Assembly (NCBI GenBank): GCA_032716605.1
Contig: CM064523.1
Span: 40,455,526 to 40,519,525, forward strand
Source: Paralithodes platypus
Taxonomy: Eukaryota; Arthropoda; Malacostraca; Decapoda; Lithodidae
Direction: 5' to 3'
Length of the DNA stretch: 64,000 nucleotides
Shown here piece after piece: positions 1-11,020 of the stretch. A program made the position numbers and the translations under genes. The notes beneath the pieces were generated by a model that ran no database searches, was not told where the DNA came from, and saw only the letters and a program-made list of their open reading frames with translations. The first letter of the stretch is position 1. Each line of letters begins with the position of its first letter.

Positions 1-660
1 AGACTAGCCTATCCAGGTCTAAAGAATGGATCTTCCCCAAGTACGAGACATGGCACCTGGTTGATTGACAGGAAAGTGATGTTGTTGTTGGTAAACAGTG
101 TTTTGGTCAGCCAGCTATTTATGAGACTAGCCATTCTGGTCATAGGACAGAAAAGCTGTGTTCAAGACCAGCCAGTGCACTTGACAAGGGAAACGTGAGG
201 CTCGATGCTCATCCCCTTGGTCCCCAGCTAAAACAAGTTTCACGTGGTCCGATACCATGCGTTGCTAGCGGTACGATACCTAACCTACAATCTGAACAAC
301 GACAAAAGAAGATAGGAAGCCCCTGCAAAAGAAAATCAAAGTCCAGCCAGTAGCCAGAGAAGAAACGCAGAGAGAAGGGTATCATACGCCTACCACGAGA
401 AAATATTACGAACTCCACCTCCGTCGCAAGGGAAATCGCTAAAATATAATAACTACCTAGTCCGCCTCTAACTGTAGAGTCCCTTCTTGCCTCCTCATAT
501 TTTTCTCCTTCTGGGAAGACAAAACAAATCTATATTATACATGAACTTTCTCTAATTAGTTTTCTGATTACTATGAATGGGTATTCAAGTTCGAAATAAT
601 ATATGAGATTAAATAGCAGAGATTTAAATATGAACACACTCCAATATCCGATCGTGCACA
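1..660. other. No recognisable feature
   Basis: Moderately AT-rich sequence. The short open frames on both strands show no domain, compositional bias or similarity to other parts of the window. LINE-alpha copy 1 begins near position 661-680. Confidence 0.5.
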
Positions 661-679
661 CCTTTATACTTAGAGATTT

Positions 680-1270
680 CCATAGAGAGCAAATCCTTCT
701 CTGTATCCTCCTACAATCTCTATCCTCAGTTTCAAGCCAAAGGTGGATGTTGTGTCTATGTATGCACAATCTTTGCTTTCTCTTGTGTGCCCAATTTAGA
801 TTCTTCTGAATTCTCAACTCTCTGGCTAAAGCTTTCTTGTCACTCTCAAACTAAATATTTCTGCACTGTTTATATCTCCCCTAATTCTACTGACAATCCA
901 AAATTCTTTAACTATCTACCTTCTAAAGTGGAACACATTCAATCCATCTCTTCTTTTGCAGAAATCTCCATCTTAGGATATTTCAACGTTCACCACCGCC
1001 AATGGCTCTCCTGTTTCCACTGACCAACCTGGTGAACAAGCCTACATTTTTTTTTTCCTAAACGACCTAGAGCAGTTAGTCCAGCAACCCGCCCATATCT
1101 TGGATCGCTTCAGAGATTGGCCAAACATTCTTGACTTATTTCTAACCTCTAACACTCCTGCTTATACTGTAAATCTTTTCTCTCCTTTGGGCTCCTCCGG
1201 CCATAAACTAATATCTGTCACCTCTCCTATCTCTCCAGTATAGCCACCCAATCCTCCCAACCGGTGGCGC
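680..1270 (+). pseudogene. LINE-alpha endonuclease (EEP/APE type) remnant
   Basis: In the intact family the endonuclease nicks target DNA to prime reverse transcription. The stretch at 787-1023 encodes [20 protein letters not shown] and [12 protein letters not shown], matching [14 protein letters not shown] and [11 protein letters not shown] in the minus-strand copies. The catalytic-type GDFN motif is changed to GYFN here. The frame breaks at 1024, after which weaker frames continue the match to [14 protein letters not shown] sequence. A reader should treat this as a fossil. Confidence 0.75.
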
Positions 1271-2034
1271 TTGTGGCACTTTGGCAGTGCCGACTGGGAG
1301 GCTCTTCGGCAGTACTTCTTTGACTTCCCATGGAATGACTTTTGCTTCCGTGGCTGGGGACCCTCAGAGAGTGCTGATCGCATTACCGAGGTAATCCTCT
1401 CGGGCATGGAAGCATATATTCTATTTATTTGTTCTCAGTCTAATGCAATTTTTGTTTGGTTTACTCACGCTTGTTCTACTGCTATCCGCAACAAGGAGGA
1501 AGCATTCAAACGCTAACAATACCTTAAGACTCAAGAATCTCATTCTTCCTATGTTTCTGCCCAGAGTCAAGCCAAATCTGTTCTTCGACTCGCCAAACAC
1601 TCTTTCATCAATAATAATATATTGAACTAACCAACTCTAGCTCTTCCCAAGCTTTCTGGCATCTAGCCAAAAACCTCTCCAACAAATTTTCTTCTTCATC
1701 TTTCCCTTCCATTTTCCACTCAGATGGCACAACCATCACTTCTTCCTCTGACAAAGCTGAATTTTTCGCTCAAACATTTGCTAGAAACTCCACCTTGGAT
1801 GATACCGGTGCTATTCCTCCCTCTCCACCCTCCTCTCTCCTACTTATGCCTAATATTCTAATCTCTTCTAAAGATGTACTTTCTACCCTCTCTGGGCTTA
1901 ATACTAAGAAGGTGTGTGGTCTGGACAGTGTTCCTCCTATTGTACTCAAAATCTGTGCTTCCGTGCTGACTCCCTGCCTAGGCAAACTCTTTCGTCTCTG
2001 TCTCTCCTCTAACATCTTTCCTTCTTGCTAGAAG

Positions 2035-2688
2035 TTGGCTCTCATTCAACCTGTCCCAAAGAAGTGTGACCGCTCTCAACCCTCCACCTATCGTCCAATT
2101 GCTCTCATCTCTCATATCTCTGAAGTTTTTGAAACTATTCTTGCTTCCAAATTTTTTAAGCATTTCTCTTCTCATGATCTACTCTCAGATCGCCAGTATG
2201 GCTTCCTTAAAGGTCGCTCTACTGGAGATCTTCTTTCATATCTTACTAACTTTTGGTCATCCTCCTTTTGGGACTTCAGTGAGATCTTTTCTATTGCACT
2301 AGACATATCGAAAGCCTTCGATAGAGTCGGGCACAAATCTATTATTTCTAAACTATCCTCCTTCAGTTTGTATCCCTCCATCTGTGCCTTTTTCTCTAAT
2401 TTTCTTTCCGCCCGTTCCATTGCTGCGGCTGTGGATTACCATCGTTTACTTCCTCATCCTATCAACTCCAGTGTTCCTCAGGGCTCTGTCCTCTCTCCCA
2501 TTCTCTTTCTAATTTTCATAAAAGATCTTCTCAACTGTACCTCCAGTCCCATCCATTCAAACACAGACGACTCTACCTTACACTATTCAATTACTTTTCC
2601 AGAATGTCCCAGCCAGCAATCCCTGAAAAACAAACGTAATGAAGCCATGCAACACTTATCTTTTGATGTAACTATTATTTCCAATTAG
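2035..2688 (+). pseudogene. LINE-alpha reverse transcriptase remnant
   Basis: An open frame of 217 codons covers the central RT. Visible blocks are VPKKCDRSQPSTYRPIALIS (finger region), YGFLKGRSTGDLLSYL, ALDISKAFDRVGHKS (motif A) and SSVPQGSVLSPILFLIFIKD (motif B). The catalytic motif C, YADDST in sibling copies, reads NTDDST here. The frame ends at a stop after SNYDVTIISN-like sequence, and the thumb region continues in other frames to about 2926. Upstream, 1795-2031 encodes the segment preceding the fingers (LNTKKVCGLDSVPPIVLK). Non-functional. Confidence 0.85.
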
Positions 2689-3064
2689 GAAAGAGAAAAT
2701 CTTGTTGCCTTCAATGCTTCCAAAACCTAATTTATCCACCTTAGTACCCGTCAGGAACTCCCAGTTGACTATCCCTTGTACTTCAACAAACAAAAATCAA
2801 TCTTTTATCTTCTCTCAATATTCTCGGTGTCTCTTTTACTTCTGCTCTCGCTTGGAAGGACCATATTACCAGTCTTGCTAAGGCAGCCTCCCAGAAGCTG
2901 GGTGTGCTCAGCTGCCTCAAGATTTGTTTTTTCTATGTGAATGAAGGAGACAAAATGTATAACTGCCTGCAGCGAGTGCCTCCCCCAGAGTTGAAAGAGT
3001 GACAGGGCCGAAATCAAGGGACGTTCGAGCTAAAATGCCTGGACACATGGAGTTTGAAGCAATT

Positions 3065-3910
3065 TCAGTCATAGGAAGAGGGAAAGACTGATTCTGGGAG
3101 AGTTCCAGAGTAGGGGTGGGATTGTGTTGCAAGGCGGGTACTATGTACCCTACGTAGAGGAGGTGGTATACACTGGGAAAGCTCCGAGGAACACTGATTA
3201 TTGTAGTAGCGATAGAATAGTGAGAGAGATGCAACATTGCGGCGAAGAGAGAGAGATTGCAGAGAGTTGGTGAGTGGACGAGAGTTAATGATACAAAAGG
3301 CTTTCCTTTCTACTTTGTCTAGGAGTGCGGTGTGAGAGGATCCTCCCCACACATGTGAACAATACTTAATACAAGGAAGCACTGTGCCCCTGTATAGAGC
3401 AAGAAGCTGCACAGGGGTAAAGAACCCCTTGAGGCGGTTGAGGTTCTGGGAGGCTGCCTTAGCGAGACTGGTAATATAGTCTTTCCAAGTGAGAGCAGAA
3501 GAAAAAGAGACACCGAGAACATTGAGAGAAGATGAATGGTTGATTTTTGTATTGTTGAAGAATAAGGGATAGTTCTCTGGAAGTTCCTGTCGGGTAGTAA
3601 GATGGATAAATTGAGTTTTGGAAGCATTAAATACAACAAGGTTTTCTCTACCCCAACTGGAAATAGTAGCTAGATCAGAAGATAAGCGTTTTATGGCTTC
3701 ATTACGTTTGTTTTTGATGGACTGCTGGCTGGGGCGTTCTGGAAAACTAATTGAGTGGTGTTGGGTAGAGTCGTCTGCATATGAATGGATGGGACTGGAT
3801 GTACAGTTGAGAAGATCATTGATGAAAATTAGAAAGAGAATAGGAGATAGGACAGAAACCTGAGGAACACCGGAGTTGATAGGATGAGGAAATGAGCGAT
3901 GGCCGTCCAC
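3065..3910 (-). pseudogene. LINE-alpha RT C-terminal half
   Basis: A 281-codon open frame covers RT motif B (NSGVPQVSVLSPILFLIFIN), motif C (YADDST), the thumb (FSSALTWKDYITSLAKAA) and the conserved C-terminal domain ending in RRVHSTRLATQSHPYSGTLP. The QGS of motif B is changed to QVS. The true ORF must continue upstream through 3921-4534, which encode the fingers and palm in shifted frames. Catalytic YADD is retained, but the copy as a whole cannot make a full protein. Confidence 0.85.
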
Positions 3911-4933
3911 AACCGCAGCTATGGAATGGCCGGAAAGGAAATTTGAGACAAATGCACAGATGGAGGGACAGAAATCGAAGGAGGGCAGTTTGGAAATTAA
4001 AGATTTGTGCCAGACTCTATCGAAGGCCTTCGATATGTCTAGTGCAACAGAAAAAGTCTCACCGAAGTCCCAAATGTTGGATGACCAAAAGTTAATAAGA
4101 TATAAAAGAAGATCACCAGTAGAGCGACCCTTAAGGAAGCCATACTGGTGATCTGAGAAGAGATATGCTTAAGAAATTTGGAAGCAAGAATAGTTTCAAA
4201 AACTTTAGAGATACAAGAGATGAGAGCAATTGGACGATAGTTGGAGGGTTGAGAGCGGTCACCCTTCATTGGGAGAGGTTAAATGAAAGCAAACTTCCAG
4301 CAAGAAGGAAAGACATTTAGAGGAGAGACAGAGATGAAAGAGTTTGCCTAGGCAGGGGGTCAGCACAGAAGCATAGTTTTTAAGTACAACATGAGGAACG
4401 CCATCCGGACCGTATGCCTTCTTAGTATTAAGCCCAGAGAGGGTAGAAATTACATCTTTAGAGGAGATTAAGATATTAGGCATAAGTAGGAGAGAGTGGG
4501 GTGGAGAAGGAGGAATAGCACCGGAATCATCCAAAGTAGAGTTTCTGGCAAAAGTTTGTGCGAAGAGTTCAGCTTTGTCAGAGGAAGAAGTGATGGTTGT
4601 GCCATCAGAGTGGAAAAGGGGAGGGAAAGACGAGGAAGAAAAGTTGTTGGAGAGGTTTTTGGCTACATGCCAGAAAGCTAGGGAAGAGCAAGAGTTGATA
4701 GTTCAGTGCATTTATTATTGATGAAAGAGTGTTTGGCAAGTCGAAGAACAGATTTGGCTTGATTCCGGGCAGAAACATAGGAAGAATGAGATTCTTGAGC
4801 TTTAAGGCGTCGGTACCGTTTGAATGCTTCCTCCTTGTTGTGGACAGCAGTAGAACAGCGTGAGTAAACCAAGATTTTTTTGCATTAGTCTGAGAGAAAG
4901 AAAATGGAATGTACGCTTCCATGCCCGATAGGA

Positions 4934-5822
4934 TTACCTCGGTAATACGTTCAGCACTCTCCGAGGGTCCTCGGCCACGGAAGCAGAATTTAATCCACGG
5001 GAAATCAAAGAAGTACTGCCGGAGAGCCTCCCAGTCGGCAGCGCCAAAGTGCCACAAGCGCCGCCAGCTGGGAGGATCAGATGGCCGTACTGAAGAGATA
5101 AAACAGGTGACGAGATAAGTTTATGGTCGGAGGAGCCCAAAGTAGAAAAAAGATTGAAAGTATAAGAAGAAGGGTTAGAAGTCAGAAATAAGTCAAGAAT
5201 GTTGGGCCGATCTCCGAAGCGATCCGGGATATGGGTGGGTTGCTGGACCAGCTGCTCTAGGTCATTTATGATAGAAAAGACATAGGCTTGTTCACCAGGT
5301 TTGTCAGTAGAGTGAGAGGAGAGCCATTGGCGGTGGTGAACGTTGAAATCTCCCAAGATGGAGATTTCAGAGAAGGGAGAGATAGATAGAATGTGTTCCA
5401 CTTTAGAGTTTAGATAGTCGAAGAATTTGGAAAGTTGGTAGAGTTAGGGGAAAGATAGACAGCACAGAAATATTTAGTATGAGAATGATAGGATAGTTTG
5501 AGCCATAAAGTTGAGATCTCAGAGGAATCGAAATCGGGAACACGAGAGCAAGTGAGTTTGTTGGGCATGTATGCACAACATTCGCCATAGGCTTTGAAAC
5601 TAGGATAGAGAAAGTAGGAGGATACAGAAAAGGGGCTACTGGAAGTTGCCCCAGATACCTGGGTTTCGGTGAGGAAAAGAAGATCAGGTTTGGAGGAGGA
5701 GAGATGGTGTTCAACAGAGTGAAAGTTAGAGGAAAGGCCACGAATATTGCAAAAATTGATAGTAAGAGTGACAGGCCATGGTCCAGACAATTTAGAGGGG
5801 TCGTCAGGGGAAGGTCGGGCAT
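4934..5822 (-). pseudogene. LINE-alpha endonuclease, frameshifted
   Basis: Two overlapping frames (4934-5401 and 5410-5790) together encode the EEP endonuclease. The N-terminal part has [20 protein letters not shown] and LLFLTETQV (the conserved TE), and the later part has [23 protein letters not shown] and [15 protein letters not shown] (the conserved SDH). The break is near 5402-5410. It precedes the RT on the same strand, giving an EN-then-RT order. Confidence 0.85.
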
Positions 5823-6033
5823 GTGTGGCGGTATTTATGGTCCCCCCCCCCCTGTGGACTCCGAGGCTGGGCCTGTGTTTATAATTTTAAACAATTTTTG
5901 AAGGAGGAAGTGTGGTGTGCATGTTCAGTGTAGTGAAGTGTAAGTGAGGCACAAATTGGGAATCAGTAAGAGAGGCCAAGCAAAGGAAACAGGAGTTCCA
6001 GCGATTCCTTATCAAATGCTTACAGCCTCTCCT

Positions 6034-6064
6034 GGGTGTAGCCCTGTTCGATTGGGCTACACCC
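6034..6064. repeat. Hairpin in LINE-alpha 5' region
   Basis: Perfect inverted repeat GGGTGTAGCCC (6034-6044) and GGGCTACACCC (6054-6064) with a 9-base loop. It lies at the extreme 5' end of copy 2. The corresponding place in copy 4 (about 36947-36975) has a decayed version, GGGTCTAGCCC then GGAGCCTACA. Confidence 0.75.
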
Positions 6065-6085
6065 ATTCCCCCTATTAGTCGCCTT

Positions 6086-6651
6086 GTATGACACGCAGTA
6101 GGACACAGCTTATTGTTCTATACAAGGGCACAGTGCGTCCTTGTATTGAGTATTGTTCACATGCGTGGGGATGGTCTTCTTACATCGCACTCCTAGACAA
6201 AGTAGAAAGGAGAGCATCTCATATCATTAACTCCCGTCCACTCACCAACTCTCTGCAATCTCTCTCTCTTCGCCGCAATGTTGCATCTCTCTCGCTATTC
6301 TATCGCTACTACAATAATCAGTGTTCCTCAGAGCTCTCCCAGTGTATACCACCTCCTCTACGTAGTACCCGTCTTGCAACACAGACCCACCCATACTCTG
6401 TGCAACTCTCCAACCCAAGAGTGAAACGTTATTCTCAGTCTTTCTTCTATTCAACAGCTGAGCTCTGGAACTCTCCTAGAATCAGTCCTTTCCTCTTCCT
6501 ATGACTTAAATTGCTTCAAACTCTGTGTGTCCAGGCATTTTGGCTTGAACGTCCTTTGATTTTGGCCCCGTCACTCTTTCAACTCTGGGGGAGGCATTCG
6601 CTACAGGCAGATCTGCCTTTTCTCTACCTCACTCACATAGAAAAAAAAAAC
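6086..6651 (+). mobile_element. LINE-alpha copy 1, 3' segment with poly(A) tail
   Basis: Continuation of the plus-strand copy split at 2926. The frame at 6088-6504 encodes the C-terminal domain: LYKGTVRPCIEYCSHAWG, INSRPLTNSLQSLSLRRN and LFYRYYNNQCSSELSQCI. Sequence then runs through the family 3' UTR to a run of ten A at 6642-6651. Comparison with copy 2 shows that only about 20 bases of the RT are missing between the segments, so the host site lost little when copy 2 inserted. Confidence 0.8.
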
Positions 6652-7373
6652 AATTAATAAATATATTCAATATAGAAAATATCGTCAAAGAGATAAACAA
6701 AAAACGGGAACTTGTGAGGAGTACAAATACGACTCGCTTTTCTTAAACTTGACTCTTGAGATATAAATATTCTAAACAGTCTTTTTACCATTGTATACGC
6801 ATTAAAATATCATATACATTCACCCATAACCAAACATTATAGTTTGTTGAATCTAAGAACTCACAAGTAAAAGTAATTGCATGCATACATCTAACAACGT
6901 GTACTATATACCATGTATCTACTGTATTAGTAAACCTGAATAGAATAAATATATATTCCATAATTATGTATTACAATATCATATAATAACTATAACTAAT
7001 CATTTGCTGAACCAAAGAGCCCACAAAGTAAAATAATTACATAAATACATCCAACCACGTGTAGCGCGTACCTACTGTATTAGAAAACGTACCAATAGAA
7101 GAACGCATGATTGTATATTCACCCTTAACTCAAGTACAGTGATATTCCGTTAATCTATTGACTTCTATCTTTTTGTATTCAGCTATAAATCAACTAAACG
7201 TAAACCCTATTCTATTGTGAATGTAATATTGTGATTATCTTATTTATTATTGTACTGTTATTGTGTGATCTATTATTCTTGTTGTGCATAAATAATACTG
7301 TTGTCTGTACCTATTGTATGGCTTACCTTTGTGTATAATTGTAGTACTAATTTTCTCCCTGTTATTAGACCTC
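6652..7373. other. AT-rich intergenic DNA
   Basis: Strongly AT-rich, with two loosely similar stretches (about 6840-6900 and 7005-7060, both containing CTAAGAACTCACAA-like then ACATCYAACMACGTG-like sequence), suggesting an old internal duplication. No coding sequence seen. Confidence 0.4.
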
Positions 7374-7385
7374 ACCACTATTAGA

Positions 7386-7541
7386 AATTTGAACGAAATT
7401 TGAAATTTGAACTATTTGAACGAAGGCGGTGCTGGTTGGGGGGAGGGGCGTCGACTGACTGGGGACAGAGGTGCATGGGGGCGGTTCGTTCGTGGCCACC
7501 CCTTCGGGGATCACGGCGTCAGGCAATAGATAGATAGATAG
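7386..7541 (+). mobile_element. Short retroposon with 12-bp target duplication and (TAGA)n tail
   Basis: A 156-bp segment, GC-rich in the middle and ending in AATAGATAGATAGATAG, is flanked by identical ACCACTATTAGA at 7374-7385 and 7542-7553. A 12-bp direct repeat plus a short tandem tail is the footprint of LINE-type target-primed insertion. It could be a SINE or the 3' end of an RTE/CR1-like LINE; no protein or tRNA-like head is visible. Confidence 0.75.
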
Positions 7542-7571
7542 ACCACTATTAGATTTGCTGTACCAATTTAA

Positions 7572-10003
7572 CCCTGGACAGGATTCGTGGGGTCATTTAA
7601 GGAACGCGAAAATCCGCCTTTGTCTATGCTTGCATGTCACGTGACCGAGGGAGCCAATAGGAGGCTGAATTTCCTGGTGAGGCAAGCCATCTATCAGTAG
7701 GAGCTGGGACCCCACCAAAGACAGACCTGCGCTGCTCGCTCCTCCCACCACAACCCTTTCACCCCTTTTCCGGTGCCACATATGACCCAGTAAACACAGT
7801 AAGTTTTTGTACCATATTTGTTGAAAGTTACAGTAATCATATGTTTCATGCCTTTGTATTAGACTTAGGACTTTCAGTCTTCTACACATGATGGCTAGAT
7901 TGTGTGACGTCGTGTCCTGACTGTTGCCAGATATCTGAGTTGCCATATGCCGCCACAATTTTTTTTTTCTTAGTTTTTTTTTTCTTGTTTTTTTTCTGAT
8001 TTCGCTATTGGTGTATTTCCTCATTGAATTTGACAAAGTACTTACCTGTTATGCCCCCAGTGACTACCTACCAATTTCCTTATAATTTTACCTGGTTTCT
8101 GCTGATTGATTGGTACCAATTAGTTACCTGTCATGCCCCCAGTTGCCCAGGGACAAGCTACCCATTTTATTACCATTTTACCTGTTCCTGGTGATTGAAT
8201 TTGACAAAGTACTTACCTGTTGTGCCCCCAGTGACTACCTACCCATTTCCTTATAATTTTACCTGGTTTCTGCTGATTGATTGGTACCAATTAGTTACCT
8301 GTCATGCCCCCAGTTGCCCAGGGACAAGCTACCCATTTTATTACCATTTTACCTGTTCCTGGTGATTGAATTTGACAAAGTACTTACAAGTTGTGCCCCC
8401 AGTGACTACCTACCCATTTCCTTATAATTTTACCTGGTTTCTGCTGATTGATTGGTACCAATGACTTACCTGTCATGCCCCCAGTTGCCCAGGGACAAGC
8501 TACCCATTTTATTACCATTTTACCTGTTCCTGGTGATTGAATTTGACAAAGTACTTACCTGTTGTGCCCCCAGTGACTACCTACCCATTTCCTTATAATT
8601 TTACCTGGTTTCTGCTGATTGATTGGTACCAATTAGTTACCTGTCATGCCCCCAGTTGCCCAGGGACAAGCTACCCATTTTACTACCATTTTACCCGTTC
8701 CTGGTGATTGAATTTGACAAAGTACTTACCTGTTGTGCCCCCAGTGACTACCTACCTATTTCCTTATAATTTTACCTGGTTTCTGCTGATTGATTGGTAC
8801 CAATTAGTTACCTGTCATGCCCCCAGTTGCCCAGGGACAAGCTACCCATTTTATTACCATTTTATCTGTTCCTGGTGATTGAATTTGACAAAGTACTTAC
8901 CTGTTGTGCCCCAGTGACTACCTACCCATTTTCTTATAATTTTACCTGGTTTCTGCTGATTGATTGGTACCAATGACTTACCTGTCATGCCCCCAGTTGC
9001 CCAAGGACAAGCTACCCATTTTATTACCATTTTACCTGTTCCTGCTGATTGAAATTTACCAAGTACTTACCTGTTATGCCCCCACATTTTTGTTTTTTAT
9101 ATTTTTTTAATATTTTTAGGGTGTAGTATGTATTATTCAAGCAGTATTCATCATTCACATGAGTTGTGATCAAAATCCATGCATTTATAATCATCCTATA
9201 CATTGTGGAAAGTGTTGTCTACTTTCAGAGGGTTGCGGCCGGAGCGGTGCTGGGAGATAAGGTTAACCCTTTCAGTACTGTGTGTGTATAACTACTCCAA
9301 ACCCCCATTATTCATACTGATATTGTTCTTAGGTTGTTTAGGAATGTCCATGGTGATTTATTGGCAGATTCATAAACAATTTGTTCAGTTATGAATTTTT
9401 TTCTCTCAAATTTTTGCCGAAAACTGTCTGATGTCTCGGAGTTAAGTGTACACAATGCTATGTCATTGCTATTTACTAGTTCTGATCTCAATATTTAGGG
9501 TTTCCCTGTGTTCCAGTGTTGGTTGGCACTATTCTGACAAAGTTTCAACTAAATCCACCAATATTTAGGCACCCTAATGATTTTCTGTAAACCATTGATC
9601 ATTTTTTTGAGTTTTCGAAATTAACCCTTTTTATTCTTTGCACAGATCGCGCCCTATGGGACCCAGGTCGACAAGACTGCAGCTGATGAGGTCCACACCA
9701 TCCCCCTACTAGTCACCTGAGTTTCATTATCCTCAGGGAACTTTAAGTATTTATTTTTATTTTTTAGTAAACTTAGTCATTTTCTTAAGTTATTTTTCTA
9801 GAATAATCATTAAAAATATAAAAATCACTCTGATTTTCAATTCCACTTCACATTAGATTAAGCATTCCTTATATTACATGTTCAAATGTAGACAAAAAAT
9901 CTATCTCAATTACCTGATTTATGGCGAATATTTTAGTGCGGCGTGCCACTTTCGACCCTCGTTTCCTTTACCGTACGCGTTAGAACGCGAAACCTGTCCA
10001 GGG
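7572..10003. mobile_element. TTAA-flanked (piggyBac-like) non-autonomous DNA transposon, 2432 bp
   Basis: The ends are inverted repeats: CCCTGGACAGG at 7572-7582 and CCTGTCCAGGG at 9993-10003, each flanked by TTAA (7568-7571 and 10004-10007). Subterminal GAACGCGAAA occurs near both ends in opposite senses. TTAA duplication and a CCCT terminus are piggyBac-superfamily hallmarks. No transposase ORF is present. The left part has a CACGTG E-box and a CCAAT box (about 7638-7662), the middle is a 171-bp satellite array, and the right part is AT-rich. Mobility would need a transposase supplied in trans. Confidence 0.85.
8024..9082. repeat. 171-bp tandem satellite array inside the TTAA element
   Basis: The marker TGACTACCTACC starts at 8061, 8232, 8403, 8574, 8745 and 8915, giving a period of 171 (once 170). 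About 6.2 units are present. Each monomer is itself a diverged dimer of 82 and 89 bp: both halves begin TACCTGTYRTGCCCCCAGT and contain CTACCCATTT and TTTTACCTG. Units are nearly identical, so the array is young or homogenised. Confidence 0.95.
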
Positions 10004-10007
10004 TTAA

Positions 10008-10640
10008 AAGGTTTAGTGAAAAATAAAGCTGTGTGTGAGAAAGTATCTGTTCTGCCCTGCACAAAGATACTAATATATCGTTTTCAGCTGGTCTCTGGCC
10101 TTTACAGTGAAGAGAGGAATTCAGTAGTTTTATTTGTGAGAATCCTTGCCTAAGCCAGAGGTGTTCAGATGACTTATGCGTGTGGTCGACTTCGACTTCG
10201 TTCGGACCTTAGTGCAAGATTTTATGGATTAAACTTTCACTTAGTTGATATTTTCTTACTTCATAATTACTGTATGCTTATGTGTATAATGCCAGTAACA
10301 CAATTGGCCACTCCACTATGCAAGACGTGTGATCAGACAAGGTAAAGTTTGTTCGCGGGAGAAATGCAAAATGCCTTGGGACGTTGCCCGGAACCCCTTA
10401 AAAAAAGTTGCGGGACATTGCCCGCACCTTAAGGGTTAATTCTAGTAGAAATAGCACACCTGAGAGTAAGGGAATACAGAAGAAGAAGATAGCAAAGATG
10501 AAGAGGAAGATGAGGACGATAAACAAACAGGTGAGGAAAAGAGATGACATTACTTTAGGTAATCATTAAAACAGAAGATGTAAGCCAATGTAGAACATTA
10601 AGGGGGAGATTAATCCGGTGAAAGAGAACTGGCACAAAGT
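10008..10640. other. Unassigned sequence
   Basis: No gene recognised. Near 10375-10435 the motif GGGACRTTGCCCG occurs twice and the segment ends CACCTTAAGGG followed by TTAA, which looks like one end of another TTAA-type element, but I could not find a convincing partner end. Confidence 0.35.
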
Positions 10641-10654
10641 GAAGTGTGTGACCG

Positions 10655-11020
10655 GAGGGTGAGACATGGAGGAGGAGGAGGAGAAGAAGGGAGAAAGTAG
10701 AAGAAGGGAAGAAGTAGGAGTAGGGTGGAAGTAAATGGGAGGAAAGGAGAAGGGACGAAAATGACAAGCGTTGAAGAGGAGGAGGGAGGAAAATGAGAGA
10801 AGTAAGGAAGGAAGGAGGAGAAGGGAGGAAGATGAGAAGGGAGGAAGAGGAGGAAGGAGGAAGAGAAGGGAGGAAGATGAGAAGAGAAGGAGAGGAGGAG
10901 AGAGGACGTAGGAGAAGGGAGAGAGTAGAAGAAGTAAGAGAAAGGATGAAGTAGAAGATGGGAGAAAAGGAAGAGAAAGAAGGAAGTAGGAGAAGAGAGG
11001 AAGAGAAGTAGGGAGGAATA
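10655..11020. repeat. Purine-rich (GGA/GAA)n tract
   Basis: Almost uninterrupted purine on the plus strand with irregular units such as GGAGGAAGAG and GAAGTAGGAG. The long minus-strand open frames here encode only S/L/F/P-rich low-complexity peptide and are not credible genes. Confidence 0.85.

Larger units (their letters stand above)
661..2926 (+). mobile_element. LINE-alpha copy 1, 5' segment (interrupted non-LTR retrotransposon)
   Basis: Non-LTR retrotransposon copy, probably 5' truncated, carrying endonuclease then reverse transcriptase remnants in several frames. It matches in the same order the minus-strand copies at 2927-6085, 33660-36985 and 37583-38735. The match stops abruptly near 2926, just after the segment encoding SLAKAASQKLGVL, and resumes near 6086 a few codons further along, so one element has been split by a second copy. 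Clade is not assigned with certainty; the C-terminal domain looks jockey/I-like. Many stops and frameshifts show that it is dead. Confidence 0.85.
2927..6085 (-). mobile_element. LINE-alpha copy 2, near full length, inserted in copy 1
   Basis: Minus-strand copy read from about 6085 (5' end) to 2927 (3' end, a short A-rich tail visible as TTTGTTTTTT on the plus strand at 2926-2935). Endonuclease lies at 4934-5822, RT at about 3600-4534 and the C-terminal domain at 3065-3600, all with frameshifts. The 5' UTR has a C-run near 5840-5851 and a hairpin at 6034-6064. Its two ends fall exactly where copy 1 is interrupted, so it is a nested insertion into a relative. About 3.2 kb agrees with copy 4, suggesting a short element with a single EN-RT ORF. 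Confidence 0.85.

Noticed and set aside
530..817. 95-codon minus-strand ORF
   Set aside because: No similarity to anything in the window, and its end overlaps the plus-strand LINE-alpha endonuclease remnant.
8024..9082. CRISPR array
   Set aside because: Units are contiguous 171-bp tandem repeats with no unique spacers, in eukaryotic DNA.
9640..9720. Possible terminal exon after TTTGCACAG inside the TTAA element
   Set aside because: Open for only about 24 codons with no recognisable domain or partner exon.
10440..10550. Exon-like acidic stretch EEEDSKDEEEDEDDKQTG followed by GTGAGG
   Set aside because: Stops occur immediately upstream in frame and there is no acceptor or partner exon; it grades into the purine-rich tract.
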